DNA of 64,000 nt from Eublepharis macularius (GCF_028583425.1 NC_072795.1:7525001-7589000); one strand, 5' to 3'. Shown: positions 21,505-32,137, counted from the stretch's first letter. Translations and numbers: made by a program. The notes: generated by a model from the letters alone, not told the origin.

Positions 21505-21660
21505 TCAGGTCCAGTAGCACCTTGAAGACCTTCTAGATTTCCAGGGTAGGAGCGTTCAAGAGTCAGAGCTCTCTTCATCAGATACAATCAGGAAAGGAGC
21601 AAAAGGAGCTCTGACTCTTAAAAGCTCATAAACTGGAAATCTAAGTAGTTTTGAAGGTGA
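21505..21660. repeat. Fold-back repeat, diverged relative of the hammerhead-like family
   Basis: GGTCCAGTAGCACCTTGAAG at the left, TCAGAGCTCTCTTCATCAG in the middle and an inverted GAGCTCTGACTCTTAAAAGC on the right. Confidence 0.6.
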
Positions 21661-21779
21661 ATTGTTGGGGGGGGCGCTTTATAGTCATCTCGCTCCCCCA
21701 CCCATATGAGTTACAGTGTAATCCTCCCTCTTCCCTTCCCCCTGTGCATCATTGGCGGGGGTGGATGGTAAGTGCCGCT

Positions 21780-22094
21780 ATCCCAAGAACTGTATTTTAT
21801 TGTAATGTATGACTTTGATGATGCAGTTTTATTCTGGTTTTAAATGTATTTTATATCCTGTTATAACCTGCCCTGAGCCCGCTTGCAAGGAGAGCGGGCT
21901 AGAAATTGAACGCATGAAATTATGTTGTTTCAGCAATTCTTCAGCTTTGTATTGGATCCTTGCTAATGTTATGTTTTTGTAAAATTCTATGTTGTTTGTG
22001 GAAATGTCCTTGACACTGTATGGAAATGTCCTTGATATTGATCGTACTAATCTCACACTATGTAATCCGCATTGAGTCTCAGTGACAAAGGTGG

Positions 22095-22096
<2 letters not shown>
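21780..22096 (+). mobile_element. LINE 3' tails (L2-like), two adjacent types
   Basis: First CTGCCCTGAGCCCGCTTGC (21870s), then AATGTCCTTGACACTGTATG and CGCATTGAGTCTCAGTGAC, the tail seen again at 39630 and 61150-61375. Followed directly by simple repeats. Confidence 0.6.
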
Positions 22097-22146
<50 letters not shown>

Positions 22147-22149
22147 GAC

Positions 22150-22212
<63 letters not shown>

Positions 22213-22237
22213 AAACGAAAGAAAGAAAGAAAGAAAA
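22097..22237. repeat. Simple repeats CAAT then GAAA
   Basis: About 12 copies of CAAT (22097-22145) followed by about 20 copies of GAAA (22149-22237). A typical LINE tail expansion. Confidence 0.95.
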
Positions 22238-22479
22238 GTGCTACTGGATCTGAATCTTGCACTTCTACTACTGACCAACACAGCTATCCACCCAAAACTA
22301 CATTCAGATTTTGGATCATGCCCTTCACAAAGGAAAGAAGCTTCGTACATGCTTAGCAGTGCTGCCCAAAGACCTTTTTAAAGAGGATGGTGATGACATT
22401 TGATTCCCTTGGGAAGGGAACTGAACTCCACACGTGCCTGGGATCTCAACCTGAAGTGTCACAATTTTGAAGACAAAAG

Positions 22480-23345
22480 CCAGCTGTCGCACACAGGGCT
22501 GGGCACAGCAGGCAGGAGGCTCACTGGTACTGCAGGGCGGAACACAACAGGCAGGAGGTCAGTAGTCCAGAAGTCAGGTCAGGTGTCAGAGCCAGTACGT
22601 CAGTCAGAGAGAGGAGCAGGCAGAAGAGTAGTCAGAAAGCAGGCCGGGGTCAAAATCCAATCCAACAGGGCAGGGCACAGGGGGCAAGGCAAGGCGTGGC
22701 GTGGCGTGGCGTGGCGTGGCGTGGCGTGGCGTGGCGTGGCGTGGCGTGGCGTGGCGTGGCGTGGCGTGGCGTGGCGTGGCGTGGCGTGGCGTGGCGTGGC
22801 GTGGCGTGGCGTGGCGTGGCGTAGAGCTCTGGTAGCAGGGAGTGGCGAGCTGAGTTGCTTCCACGCTTGGTTTCCTCAGCGTCTTCCTTTATTGCTGTCC
22901 TAATGAGGGACAGCTGTTGCCTCTCCCTCGAACAGCTCAGCTCGGCATTGTGCTTGCAGACGGCCACTCCTACGCCTCTCCAGAAACGCTGCCTTATCTC
23001 TAAGTTTCCTCCTTTCAGCTGGCCCCAGAGACTCGGATTTCGCTCTTGCCCTGGGGGAGTCTTTGTCTCTTACAGCCTCTGTGGAGGTTTCTGGCTGTTC
23101 CTCGTCCCTGACAGTCTCTGCAGAAGCTCCAGGCTGTTCTTGCTGAATTCCCTCTGGAGCAGCAGCAGTAGTTTCTGACTGCTCCTCCTCTCCCATAGCT
23201 TCTGCAGGGGCTTCCGACTCTAGAGGAGATCCTGCTGGCCCTTCCTGCTCATCTTCTGAGGAGGACTCTGAAGCAATAGGTAAGGTGGCCAGTTGAGGCT
23301 GGGGCTGACTCATGACACCGGCAATCTTACGAAGGGGCCAAGAGA
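22480..23345 (-). mobile_element. Degenerate retroelement-like segment with a 156-aa frame
   Basis: A minus-strand frame (23370-22900) is acidic and repetitive (ASESSSEDEQEGPAGSPLES, then SAETVRDEEQPETSTEAVRD) and ends with a basic RRSGRLQAQ block. It resembles frames that I associate with reptile LTR retroelements, but no protease, RT or integrase motif is present. It could also be an uncharacterised gene fragment. Confidence 0.35.
22695..22821. repeat. GTGGC pentanucleotide array, about 25 perfect copies
   Basis: Uninterrupted CGTGG units. Reads as long Thr-Pro-Arg-His or Gly-Val-Ala-Trp-type frames in every phase, none of them real. Confidence 0.97.
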
Positions 23346-23539
23346 ACTTTTCAAACGGCAAGGAGTTCATATTTCTGGGATGCTGGCTTCCATCGGCCAG
23401 CCAAATGCCTCAAAACAGCCCAGAATGGACTGGCAGAGCCACATATTCCAGAAGGTGGGCTCAGACCCTTGGGGGCAAAGAGACCCACTCAATGGCTTAG
23501 TAAGACATGGCAGTGGGGGCGGGGTGTCAGTGTTTTGCT

Positions 23540-23633
23540 CTGTCTGGTCATAGGATTGCCCGGATTGGGAAATTCCTGGATCTTTGGGGCTGGAGCTGGG
23601 GGATGGCGGGACTTATTGTTCTCCCCTCCTCCA
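23540..23633. mobile_element. MITE fragment, TAGGGTTGCCAAC family
   Basis: ATTGCCCGGATTGGGAAATT and CCTGGATCTTTGGGGCTGGA only. Confidence 0.5.
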
Positions 23634-23789
23634 TTTTATCCTTACAACAACCCTGCGTGGTCAGTTAGCCTGAAATTGTGTGACTGGCCCAAGGTCTCCC
23701 AGTGAGCAACATGGCAGAGAGGGGATTTGAACCTGGATCTCCCAGGTCCCAAACGGACACTCTAACCACTACACCACACTGGCTGTCTT
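23634..23789 (-). mobile_element. tRNA-derived SINE fragment
   Basis: Reverse of the SINE body: GGCCCAAGGTCTCCCAGTGA, GGGATTTGAACCTGG (B box inverse) and CTCTAACCACTACACCACAC. Confidence 0.75.
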
Positions 23790-23959
23790 ATGGGAGGCCT
23801 GTGTCCCAGGAGAAGAATACTTTGAAGTCCTCTTCAGAAGATCATAGGATGGCGCTGCAGTCCAGATCGGGGACAACGGATGCTGCCCTGATAAACCTCC
23901 TTCTTGTATTCACTGACCATCCAGAGAGTACAGAGGGTCCAAAGTCTACACATTGTTTT

Positions 23960-24540
23960 CCAGTTCAATAACTGTTTATTTTTATTTATTTTATTTATTG
24001 CAAATTTCTATTCCGCCCACCCTGCGGGCAGGCTCAGGGCGGATAACAACATATTAAAATACAATAAAAATTCAACTACATTAAAACATCATTAAAACAG
24101 CAGTGTATTTCTATTAGTACACATTTAAAACAGGATGGTGGACAGCCTTCACAGGGAGGGTTAAGATTTTATATACTGCTTTTTTCAAGCCGGTGGAGGC
24201 CCAGCCTCAGCCATATGCCTGGCTGAACAACTCTGTCTTGCAGGCCCGGCGGAAGGATAGTAGGTCCTGCCAGGCCCTGATCTCAGCAGACAGAGCGTTC
24301 CACCAGGTGGGAGCCAGGACCGAAAAGGCCCTGGCTCTAGTCGAGGCTCGGCGGGCTTCCTTGAGGCCAGGGACCACCAACAGCTGTTTGTCCCCTGATC
24401 GGAGTGTCCTCCAGAGAATATATGGGGAGAGACGGTCCCGTAGATACGCTGGTCCCAGTCTGCACAGGGCCTTATAGGTCAATACCAGAACCTTGAATCT
24501 GATCCGGTACTCCACTGTTGCAGCTTTGCATGGTCAGGGT
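23960..24540 (-). mobile_element. LINE 3' fragment (L2/Rex-like), antisense
   Basis: Minus strand encodes FKVLVLTYKALCRLGPAYLR, then STRARAFSVLAPTWWNALSA, the C-terminal region after the RT domain of this LINE type, then its tail. Same region at 33225 and 36650. Confidence 0.7.
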
Positions 24541-25254
24541 ACGGGTGTTTTGATGGGACATGAATAAAAGGACTTGGGATGGCTAAACTCCATGCAGAAA
24601 CAAGAAGCAGCCCAGGGCCCCCGGTGCATTGCACATCCGCTCACGCCAGCAAACACAGTATCTTTCCCCGCTGTCCAGAACCAATTTCTGCTGCTGCTTT
24701 ATCTCACTTGTGCAGCCTCCCGCCCCAGTTGCCGCGCACAGAGTGGCAAAGCGAGCATTGGGACAAGCTCGCCTGCCTGCTGTCACAGTGAGACCCAGAG
24801 GCCAAAGTGACTCTGCTTTTCCTGCTGCCCACCCACAATATCATTCCTGGATCCGAGCCAAGCCTCGTCAAGGCAGCCTGGGAGACGCTCTCCACGGCAC
24901 CCTTTTCCGACGAGCTGCCAGAACCTCCGGCCAAATCTCCTCTCCTTCTCTCTGACTTCGTGGCAGGTGCAGCCGGCTGCCAGAGGCAGTGACTGAGAAT
25001 GAATGAGAAGTGAAGGATTTAGATAAGTCCACTTCATTCATCTGTGCATATTGAGGCTTTGTGCTTTCTGGTTTCGGAGAGGTTGGGAGTTCGAAGCAGT
25101 TGTTATGGGGCCTGTTTCCTTTGCAGGGAAGAGGGCTGAAGTCTGGCTTTCTGGCCATTTGTTTAATCCCCAGAGGCCGAGGAAGAACCGCCGCCAAGGC
25201 TCAAGTTCTTATGAGCAGAGGGTAAGGTGGGAAGCTTGTTTGTTAACTACGCCA
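24541..25254. other. Intergenic, no feature recognised
   Basis: About 700 bp; open frames on both strands without splice sites or homology I can name. Confidence 0.45.
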
Positions 25255-25505
25255 CTTTGGTCACCAAGCAAAGTGGAGTTCTCCTGGAATTACAACTGGA
25301 GTTCTCCTGGAATTACAACTGGAGTTCTCCTGGAATTACAACTGATCTCCAGACAACAGGGAACAGTTCCCCTGGAGGAAATGGCAGCTTGAGAAGTTGG
25401 GCTGTATGGTATCATATCCCTGCTGAGATTTTTGCCTTCCTGGGTCTCTGCCCTCCTCGGGCACTGCCCCCTAATCTCTGCAAATTTCCCAAACTGGAGT
25501 TAGCA
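25255..25505 (-). mobile_element. MITE (TAGGGTTGCCAAC family, reverse) with a 23-bp triplication
   Basis: GGAGTTCTCCTGGAATTACA plus ACT occurs three times head-to-tail at 25275, 25298 and 25321; other copies have it once. The remainder follows the reverse MITE text to AAACTGGAGTTAGCAACCC. Confidence 0.65.
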
Positions 25506-25838
25506 ACCCCTTTGTGCTACTTTAGATTCTGGGTTACATAACGGAATGCCCCTTTACACATTAACATTTCCCTTCCTGTAGAAAACAAGCATGTCAGGGA
25601 GAAAACTGTTCTTGAGTCCTTCTCTGTGCCTTCTCTCCGAAAATGGGGCCCTTTGGATAACACAATGAATTGGAGCTTCTGAATCAGTTCCGCCAACCGT
25701 CAAAACTTTCTCTGCTGGGGCAAGGATTCTTGTGCCAGAGGACGTCTCAGAGTCATAGGGTCCAATCCAGTATCATTTTCTATAATAAAAGCAGAGTGCT
25801 TGAAGGTAGCGGTTGGGTGTTCCCAAAACACAGCCACT

Positions 25839-26249
25839 TGAGGATTGCCAACTCTGGGTTAAGAAATGCCTGGAGATTTGGGAGATTTCATCTGGGTATG
25901 ACGCCACACAGTCCACCCTCTGTTTTTCCCCCAGGGAACTGAGAGCTGCTGTAGCACAGTGGTTAAGTGGCTGGGCTGTGAATCAGCACTCTACTGGTTC
26001 GAATCCCACTACTGCCATGAGCTCTGCAGGCGGCCTTGGGTGAGCCGCTCCTCTCATCCCCAGCTCCCCAGTTGTATTGTGGGGATAATAATAACACTAA
26101 CTTGTTCACTGCTTTGGGTGAGGCACTAATCTGTCTAGAAGAGCGGTATATAAGAGCAGTTGTTTATCATCATCCTCATCACTGTAGTCTGGAGATAAAA
26201 TGTAATCCCAGGAGATTTCCAGAGCCCACCTGGAGGCTGGCAACTCTAG
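25839..26249. mobile_element. MITE of the TAGGGTTGCCAAC family split by a SINE
   Basis: Left part TTGAGGATTGCCAACTCTGG to CAGGGAACTGA; right part CACTGTAGTCTGGAGATA to GGAGGCTGGCAACTCTAG. A tRNA-type SINE lies between. Confidence 0.65.
25946..26175 (+). mobile_element. tRNA-derived SINE, second subfamily
   Basis: A-box region TAGCACAGTGGTTAAGTGG, B box GGTTCGAATCCC, tail AGAGCGGTATATAAGAGC. Its body differs from the 8993 type. Confidence 0.75.
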
Positions 26250-26703
26250 ACTTTCTCTTCTCTGCTTTGTGCCTTATAGAAGACTATTAGCATTAGCACC
26301 TTGAGCAACAGTTAACAGAAGTCCCACAGCCCTTTTGTGGAGTAAAGTAACTAATAGCTTTGTGCCTGGCCATTGCAGTCTCGGGGGAAAGACTCCTCCA
26401 AACAGGAGGACATGTGCAAATGCCCCCCCCCTCAAGGATCTCATTTCACTAACTTTTGATCGGTTGCTCCAAATGAATCTCACCAAGTGCAACCTTCACA
26501 AGGGACTTCTGTGCATGGCACCAGAGCGTCCTGGGCATGCACACATTTTTATGTGCATGATACGTGCATACTCCAAGGTCTCTGCCTTCTATAATTTTGG
26601 GGAGGAAGTTAACCTTTGAAGAATGATAATTACATTTTAGAAGAGGCGACTACCTCCTTTTGTGTGTGCGCGTGTGCGTGTGTGTAACAAGAAAGAACAG
26701 TGT
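26250..26703. other. Intergenic, with a short GT/GC-rich run
   Basis: Unique except for alternating GT/GC at about 26659-26686. Confidence 0.45.
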
Positions 26704-26704
26704 A

Positions 26705-27138
26705 GAGTCTCTCTATACGAGACATCTGACACGTGAAGAACACATGTCAAGAGATGCAATGGTAGCCGGGAAGGGTAGTTTAAAAAGACGGCTCTGGTGG
26801 CAGGGCAAAGGCTTGGCTACACACTAGAGCTGTGTGAAGGGGCTGTGAAATGCCAGAAGGGAAACTTCGGCACATTATAACCTCTCCAGGTCCAAGCTCA
26901 GCTCTGGCAGTCAGCTCCTGCCCATTTCCATTCCTCTCTTCCCTCTGCTTGTGATCTCACATAGTTTTAGACTGGAGAGGTGAAATTGACAGAGCCTTAG
27001 GGGAGGCGAAGATGAAATTAACAATCACTGAGGAGCAATCTCCTCCAGCTCTATCTTCTTAAACTATGCTTCCTGGCTAACATTGCATCTCCCTACACTT
27101 GACGAAAATGCACTGAGGCGTCTCGTGTGGAGAGACTC
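26705..27138. mobile_element. Long-TIR fold-back transposon (GAGTCTCTCTACAC family)
   Basis: Arms GAGTCTCTCTATACGAGAC and GTCTCGTGTGGAGAGACTC; inner GCAATGGTAGCCGGGAAGG and CTTCCTGGCTAACATTGC. Closely related to 16360-16795. Confidence 0.75.
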
Positions 27139-28094
27139 TTAGATGCTGGAAGAAACAGGGGTGTGGAACAGGCTTCCCTGTGAGTTTACTGAAAAACTTG
27201 GGATTGCAGGAACTCCCTCTCTCACACACACTTTTTTGCTCTGGAGGTCAGGTGTGGGGTAGCAGATCTGCAGCCCTTTAGGAATATCTCTCCCCTTGTA
27301 TATTTATAAATAAAACCCCGTAAGTCTCCATTCAATTCTCTCTCCCCCAAGGGAACCAATCTGAATAAGCGATAACCCCTAAAATGCTTTGCCCCTTGGA
27401 GACGTCAGGAATCTGTAATAATATTGTATGGGCTTGCCTGGCAGGAGGAATATTCAGGTTAATGCGGACTGTTTCGTCGAATGGCATTTCATTTCAATGT
27501 TTTAAGTGTATGTTTTACTGCTCTGCAAGCTTCTTTCAACGTTTAGAGAAGAGGGTACGTTAAAAAAATAAGCAAAACATGCCAGCTGCTTCGAGCAGGT
27601 TCTCTGGAGAGACAGCGTATACATTTTTAACATAAAATAATAAAATCAATTCCCCTGATTTGCTACAGAAGAAAAACCTAGTGATTTGCCAAGGACAGGA
27701 GAAAGAAAATAGGGACTGATCCCGAGAAGCGAGGATGGTCGCACACAACTCAGGAGTCTACATCATTCATCCAAATGAATCCTGACAACTTTTACACACC
27801 CATTCCGCTCCCTGGCTGGTTTTAGCACACAGCTTGTGCCCCGCTTGCTGACCTCTTCATCCAGCGGAGCTCTCCTTTTCTACTCCAGTGACACCATTGT
27901 TGCCGCACAATGGGGCAGATCCGGGTGGTTGCTGTGGAAACACTGGACTGAACGGGAAAGCGAGTCTTGCCCTGCGTTTGCTGAGCCACCCACGGTTGGA
28001 GACTCTCATTCCCTTTTGGCTCCTGGCTCCGGTTGGACTGTGGAGGTCGAGGGGGGCCGAAGCCCCTCTCTTCAGAGACCCACATCTTCTCAAG
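27139..28094. promoter_or_regulatory. Upstream region of the scramblase gene
   Basis: No clear core promoter. An acceptor-like CTTTTCTACTCCAG ends at 27888 in a frame open to the chosen ATG, so part of this could be 5' UTR or an extended coding exon. Confidence 0.3.
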
Positions 28095-28548
28095 ATGTCT
28101 GTGATAGACTCCCAACCTTCGCCCTTTGGACACCTGACACGTGAGAGACACATTGAATCCATTTCCAAGCTGCCACGGAAGAAGCAAAAGTTCTCAGAAC
28201 TTCTGGTTGAGGAAATGTCTCTGGATCAACCAACGCTGAGGGCTGGGTCCGATTCAACAGGTGTCCCAAGGAGTCCACCATTGAAGGCCACACGAAGTAG
28301 ATTTGCCAGCGCGTGCAGTTCTAGTGGGCACAGCTGCCATGTCGATGCATGGATACGTTCTGAAGCAGTGTCCCTTGGAAGGAGGTGCCAGGGGTCCCTG
28401 GCATGGCCTCCTGCTGGATCAGGCTGTGAGGATGGACTGAGACCTACACAGCAGCAGGCCGCAGGTGAGGAGGACAGCTCACATCCTGGACTGCAAATAT
28501 TGGCTGGTGTCTCCCAGCTGTGCATCACCTCTAAGGTTGAGCTCCATG
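28095..28548 (+). CDS. PLSCR-family exon 1 (first coding exon, start uncertain)
   Basis: The exon ends at donor GTAAGG after ...KVELH plus one base. The chosen ATG has AAG before it and gives MSVIDSQPSPFGHLTRERHI. The frame stays open upstream to at least 27888, where a good acceptor (CTTTTCTACTCCAG) sits, so the coding part could begin earlier with one more exon. Residues 1-128 are low-complexity, Ser/Gly/Arg-rich, with basic KLPRKKQK near residue 26, a possible nuclear import signal (inference). The last 20 residues, HPGLQILAGVSQLCITSKVE, align with the family's LEYLxQIDQxLIHQQIELLE, which anchors the call. Confidence 0.75.
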
Positions 28549-28747
28549 GTAAGGGCCAGTTTGGACAGCCGAGACTTGTGGCCTCTTCTGCTCTATCCTT
28601 TCCCATCAAATAGCCCCTTATCATTTCCCTGCCGAGCATCATTTACAGGCGGACTGGGGGGGGGGGAGGACTTAAGTACAAAGTTAGAAGTACAAAAGTA
28701 CAAAGTTAGAAGGTCACATTCTGTAGTTGGTGAATTCTCTGAGGTCC

Positions 28748-28975
28748 TAGGGTGGCCACCTCAGGGTTGGGAAATTCCTGGAGGTTTGGGTGGAGTGGGG
28801 AGTGGAACCTGGGAAGGGTAGAGTTTGGAAAGGGAAGGAAGCTCAGCAAGGATGTGATGCCAAAGAGTCCACCCTCCAAAGCTGCCGTTTCCTCCAGGGA
28901 ACTGATCTCTGAAATCTGGAGATTAGCTGTAATTCCGGGAGAACTCCAGCCCCTACCTGGAGACTGGCAAGCCTA
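28748..28975. mobile_element. MITE, TAGGGTTGCCAAC family
   Basis: TAGGGTGGCCACCTCAGG to ACCTGGAGACTGGCAAGCC and TA. Uninterrupted copy with GAACTGATCTCTG at the point where three others carry a SINE. Confidence 0.7.
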
Positions 28976-29399
28976 CCTGAGGCTGTGTCCATAACTCGTC
29001 CCTTTTGTCCTAGGGCTTTAAGCCCTAAAGCGATTACCATGTGTCCCCTGCGTTGGGGACTACAATTGTCTGACACAAATGATTTGTTATTTGTTGGGAC
29101 CCCTCTCACAGGGCTTGGCCTTTCTACTTGTGAGGGGAAGAGGAGGGAGAACGTCCATTTCTACTATAAGACCTTGCTTTTGTCTACCTGTTTTTACAAA
29201 TATGCTATAGAGCTTGGGTATGGCCAGAGGAGCAAGCCAAAGGGCAGAATCCAAAGGGCTGTTGGCCCTTTGACTTTTAGCCTGTGCCTGGCAGCCACTA
29301 AATTTCAATGAGTCAACTACTGTATTACAGGCCAGACCAAGAGAGTTTATTGATATGGTTTTAGCTGATTCATTGTTATTTTATTTCTGTTGCATTTTT

Positions 29400-29630
29400 G
29401 CTAAATAGTAAAAGAGTCCAGTAGCACCTTTAAGACTAACCAACTTTATTGTGGCATAAGCTTTTGAGAACCACAGCTCTCTTCATCTGACGAAGTTTAT
29501 AAGCCTACAATTTTATTGTAGCTTATGCTACAATAAAGTTGATACAATAAAGTTGGTTAGTCTTAAAGGTGTTACTGGACTCTTCTACTATTTTGCAACT
29601 ACAGACTAACAAAGCTTCCTCTGGATCTAT
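29400..29630. repeat. Fold-back repeat, hammerhead-like family
   Basis: GAGTCCAGTAGCACCTTTAA and its inverse TTAAAGGTGTTACTGGACTC flank a centre with TCATCTGACGAAG. Ends with ACAGACTAACAAAGC and CCTCTGGATC. Confidence 0.75.
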
Positions 29631-29939
29631 GACCATGGAAAGCACCACATTTTTTTGCTGAGGCAGTGAACAGCTTTAGGTCCTTTCCAGGAAAAAAAAA
29701 AGTGGAATATGAATAATATTTAAATAATTCTCAGGTCAGGACGGTGCATTTCTGCCCTGAGAAGAAACTTCAGGTCAAACCCTGTGACCAGGATCCCTAA
29801 CATTCCATGGAATTCTCTGATCATTTGCACTTTTGCACTTGATAAACTATGCACATTTAATAACTACCATTGATTGTTTGTGACTGTGCCTACCGGTTGG
29901 ATATTTTGTCAGGTTCTGGTTTGCCAGTTGTATTCCCGT

Positions 29940-30178
29940 TTGTTTTGTAATGCTTGCCTAGGTTGCCTGCTGGTGGCGGGCGATCACTGGGCAGCTTGCA
30001 ACCTCCTGCCAATCGTCCGCAATCAGCGGGAAATGGGACAAACTGCCAGAAGTTTGTCCGCCACCAGCGGGCACCTGGGTACCCTACTTATACCCTCCTG
30101 AGGTACCTTCCCTCTGCAAGCCCTGCCCTCCCCAGCATCCCCGGGAATTCCCCAACCCAGAGTTGACAACCCTACCAT
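29940..30178. mobile_element. GC-rich MITE-like repeat
   Basis: CTAGGTTGCCTGCTGGTGGC, then GCCACCAGCGGGCACCTGGG and the end TTGACAACCCTA. Limits approximate; related to 39062-39195. Confidence 0.45.
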
Positions 30179-30427
30179 CATATTGCAGAGCTGAGAGCAG
30201 TGAGGCTGAGAAAGAGAAGTTCACCCCAGCTCTGCACACCGGCTGTCTGAAAATAAAAACTGCTGAGGGCCCCATTCACAGAACTTTCAGGGTCCTGTAT
30301 GCCCTCAGAGTAGGCGAGCTGGGTCCCTGTTCTAAGTCTCTTCTACCAGTGGGCCTGATTCTCTTTCTTTACTGAGATTGCCAGAAGCCCCTGGTCCAAG
30401 CAAAGATTTGAAGCAGGTGCGCCACTG

Positions 30428-30910
30428 GGTTGCCAGCTCCAGGTTGGGAAATTCCTGGAGATCTGGGAGATGAAACCAGGAGAAACCTGGAGAAAGCGGG
30501 GTTTGGGGAGGGAAAGGACCTTGGCATGGCATAATTCCATAGAGTCCACCCCCCAAAGTAGCCATTTTCTCCAGGTGAACTGATCTGGGAGCCAGTTTGG
30601 TGTAGTGGTTAAGGGTGCGGGACTCTAATCTGGAGAACCGGGTTTGATTCCCCACTCCTCCACTTGAAGCCAGCTGGGTGACCTTGGGCTAGTCACGGTT
30701 CTCTGGAGCTCTCTCAGCCCCACCCACCTCACAGGGTGTTTTGTTGTGGAGATAATAGTAACATACTTTGTAAACCACTCCGAGTGGGTGTTAAGTCATC
30801 CTGAAGGGCGGTATATAAATCGAATGTTATTAATGTTATTATCTCTGTGGCCTGGAGACCAGTTGCAATTCCAGGAGATCTCCAGCCACTACCTGGAGGC
30901 TGGCAACCCT
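30428..30910. mobile_element. MITE of the TAGGGTTGCCAAC family split by a SINE
   Basis: Left part GGGTTGCCAGCTCCAGG to GGTGAACTGATCT; right part ATCTCTGTGGCCTGGAGACC to GGAGGCTGGCAACCCTA. It ends 66 bp before scramblase exon 2. Confidence 0.75.
30588..30838 (+). mobile_element. tRNA-derived SINE
   Basis: GGTGTAGTGGTTAAGGGTGC (A box) and GGGTTTGATTCCCC (B box), tail GGTATATAAATCGAATG. Best-preserved copy in the window. Confidence 0.85.
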
Positions 30911-30976
30911 ATACACCATTGTGAGTTGGTGCCAAGAGGAGATCTGTTTTCTTGCGGTGCCCTCTTTTTGTTACAG

Positions 30977-31057
30977 GAGTGTTCAGCAACTTGGAAGGCA
31001 GAGGCTACGTTGTCAGCGCTGCAGGCGATGGAAGGGGCCCGCTGGTTGCAACGGAAG
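30977..31057 (+). CDS. PLSCR-family exon 2
   Basis: An 81-bp exon after the acceptor TTGTTACAG, ending at donor GTAAGC. It encodes GVFSNLEGRGYVVSAAGDG and RGPLVATE, equivalent to the family's TGFETxNxYxIxNxxGQxVYFAAEE. It is short and bracketed by transposons: a MITE ends 66 bp before it and a hAT MITE begins 33 bp after it. Confidence 0.87.
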
Positions 31058-31090
31058 GTAAGCGAATGGCCACCGTCACTTCCTCATATA

Positions 31091-31337
31091 CAGGGCTTTT
31101 TTTCTGGGAAAAGAGGTGGTGGAACTCAGTGGGTTGCCCTCAGAGAAAATGGTCACATGGCTGGTGGCCCCGCCCCCTGATCTCCAGACAGAGGGGAGTT
31201 TAGATTGCCCTCGGCACGGAGGGCAATCTCAACTCCCCTCTGCCTGGAGATCAGGGGGCGGGGCCACCAGCCATGTGACCATTTTCAAGACGTTCCGGAA
31301 CTCCATTCCCCCGCGTTCCCCCTGAAAAAAAGCCCTG
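31091..31337 (+). mobile_element. hAT-type MITE, CAGGGCTTTTTTTC family
   Basis: Flanks CTCATATA and CACATATA (7 of 8). Complete ends; palindromic centre around GCCCTCGGCACGGAGGGC. It starts 33 bp after scramblase exon 2. Confidence 0.88.
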
Positions 31338-31395
31338 CACATATATAATTCCCAACGCAGAAGGAGCCTTTCTCTTCTTTGCAGGGAGAGGAATA

Positions 31396-31875
31396 AGGCA
31401 GAACCCCATGTGTGCGTAATTGTGAAGTCACAACTGACTCATGGCAACTCTAAGACCCTGTGGGGTTTCCGAGGCAAGAAATGAACCGAGCTGGGCTCTT
31501 TCCACATGCCACACTACCGGAACACTGGCGGCCTCTCCATTTGCAAAACGGATGTGGGCCTTTGGCTTCTGTTTTTTGGCACCCCAGAAAGTGCATTCTG
31601 AAAAAAGGTGCTGAGAAAACAGAAGCCAGATGGCCCACAGCCATTTTGCAAATGGAAATATCTGGATTCATGAGGAAAAGTCGCCAGCGTTTGGTGAGTG
31701 GGCTGCCCCTTTAAGGGCCTGTGGAAATGGCCTTGGTTTGCCATTGCCTGTCTCCTCATAGCAACCCTCAGCCTCACTGGTGGTCTCCCATCCAAGTGCT
31801 AACCAGGGCTGACCCAGTTTAGCTACTGAGATCTGACAAGATCGGGCGAGCTTGGGCCATCCCGGTCAGGTCAGA
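31396..31875 (-). mobile_element. 5S rRNA-derived SINE, reverse, interrupted
   Basis: GGTCTCCCATCCAAGTGCTA, ACCAGGGCTGACCC and TGAGATCTGACAAGATCGGG are the inverse of the 5S internal promoter region. The tail part ACTGACTCATGGCAACTC lies at 31430-31450, separated by foreign sequence. Confidence 0.65.
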
Positions 31876-31909
31876 ACCCTATAGCAAGCCAATAATAATT
31901 TGGACTATT

Positions 31910-32120
31910 TGTGGTGTCCCGCTTAGAGATCGTGGATTCGAATCCCCACAGAGCCACAAAACTCTTTGGCTGACCTTGAGCCAGTCACCGTCTCTCAGCA
32001 TCACCTACCTCACAAGGTTGTTGTGAGGTTAAAATGGAGAACAGGATAACCAGGTATTCCATCCTGAACTCCTTAGAAGAAGGGTGGAATAAAAATGTAC
32101 TAGGTAGATAATATCAGGTG
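31910..32120 (+). mobile_element. tRNA-derived SINE, diverged
   Basis: GTGGATTCGAATCCCCACAG (B box), CTCACAAGGTTGTTGTGAGG and a GGTGGAATAAAAATG tail. Confidence 0.6.
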
Positions 32121-32137
32121 GGTAGCTGGGTTTGTCT

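Noticed and set aside
22072..22381. Lys/Arg/Glu-rich frames
   Set aside because: Translation of the GAAA repeat.
22400..22903. Long frames with repeated AWRGV or ATPRH text on both strands
   Set aside because: They are translations of the GTGGC array; a 5-bp unit gives open frames in all phases.
27560..27888. Promoter of the scramblase gene
   Set aside because: An AT-rich stretch with TATA-like text is present but nothing ties it to a start site.
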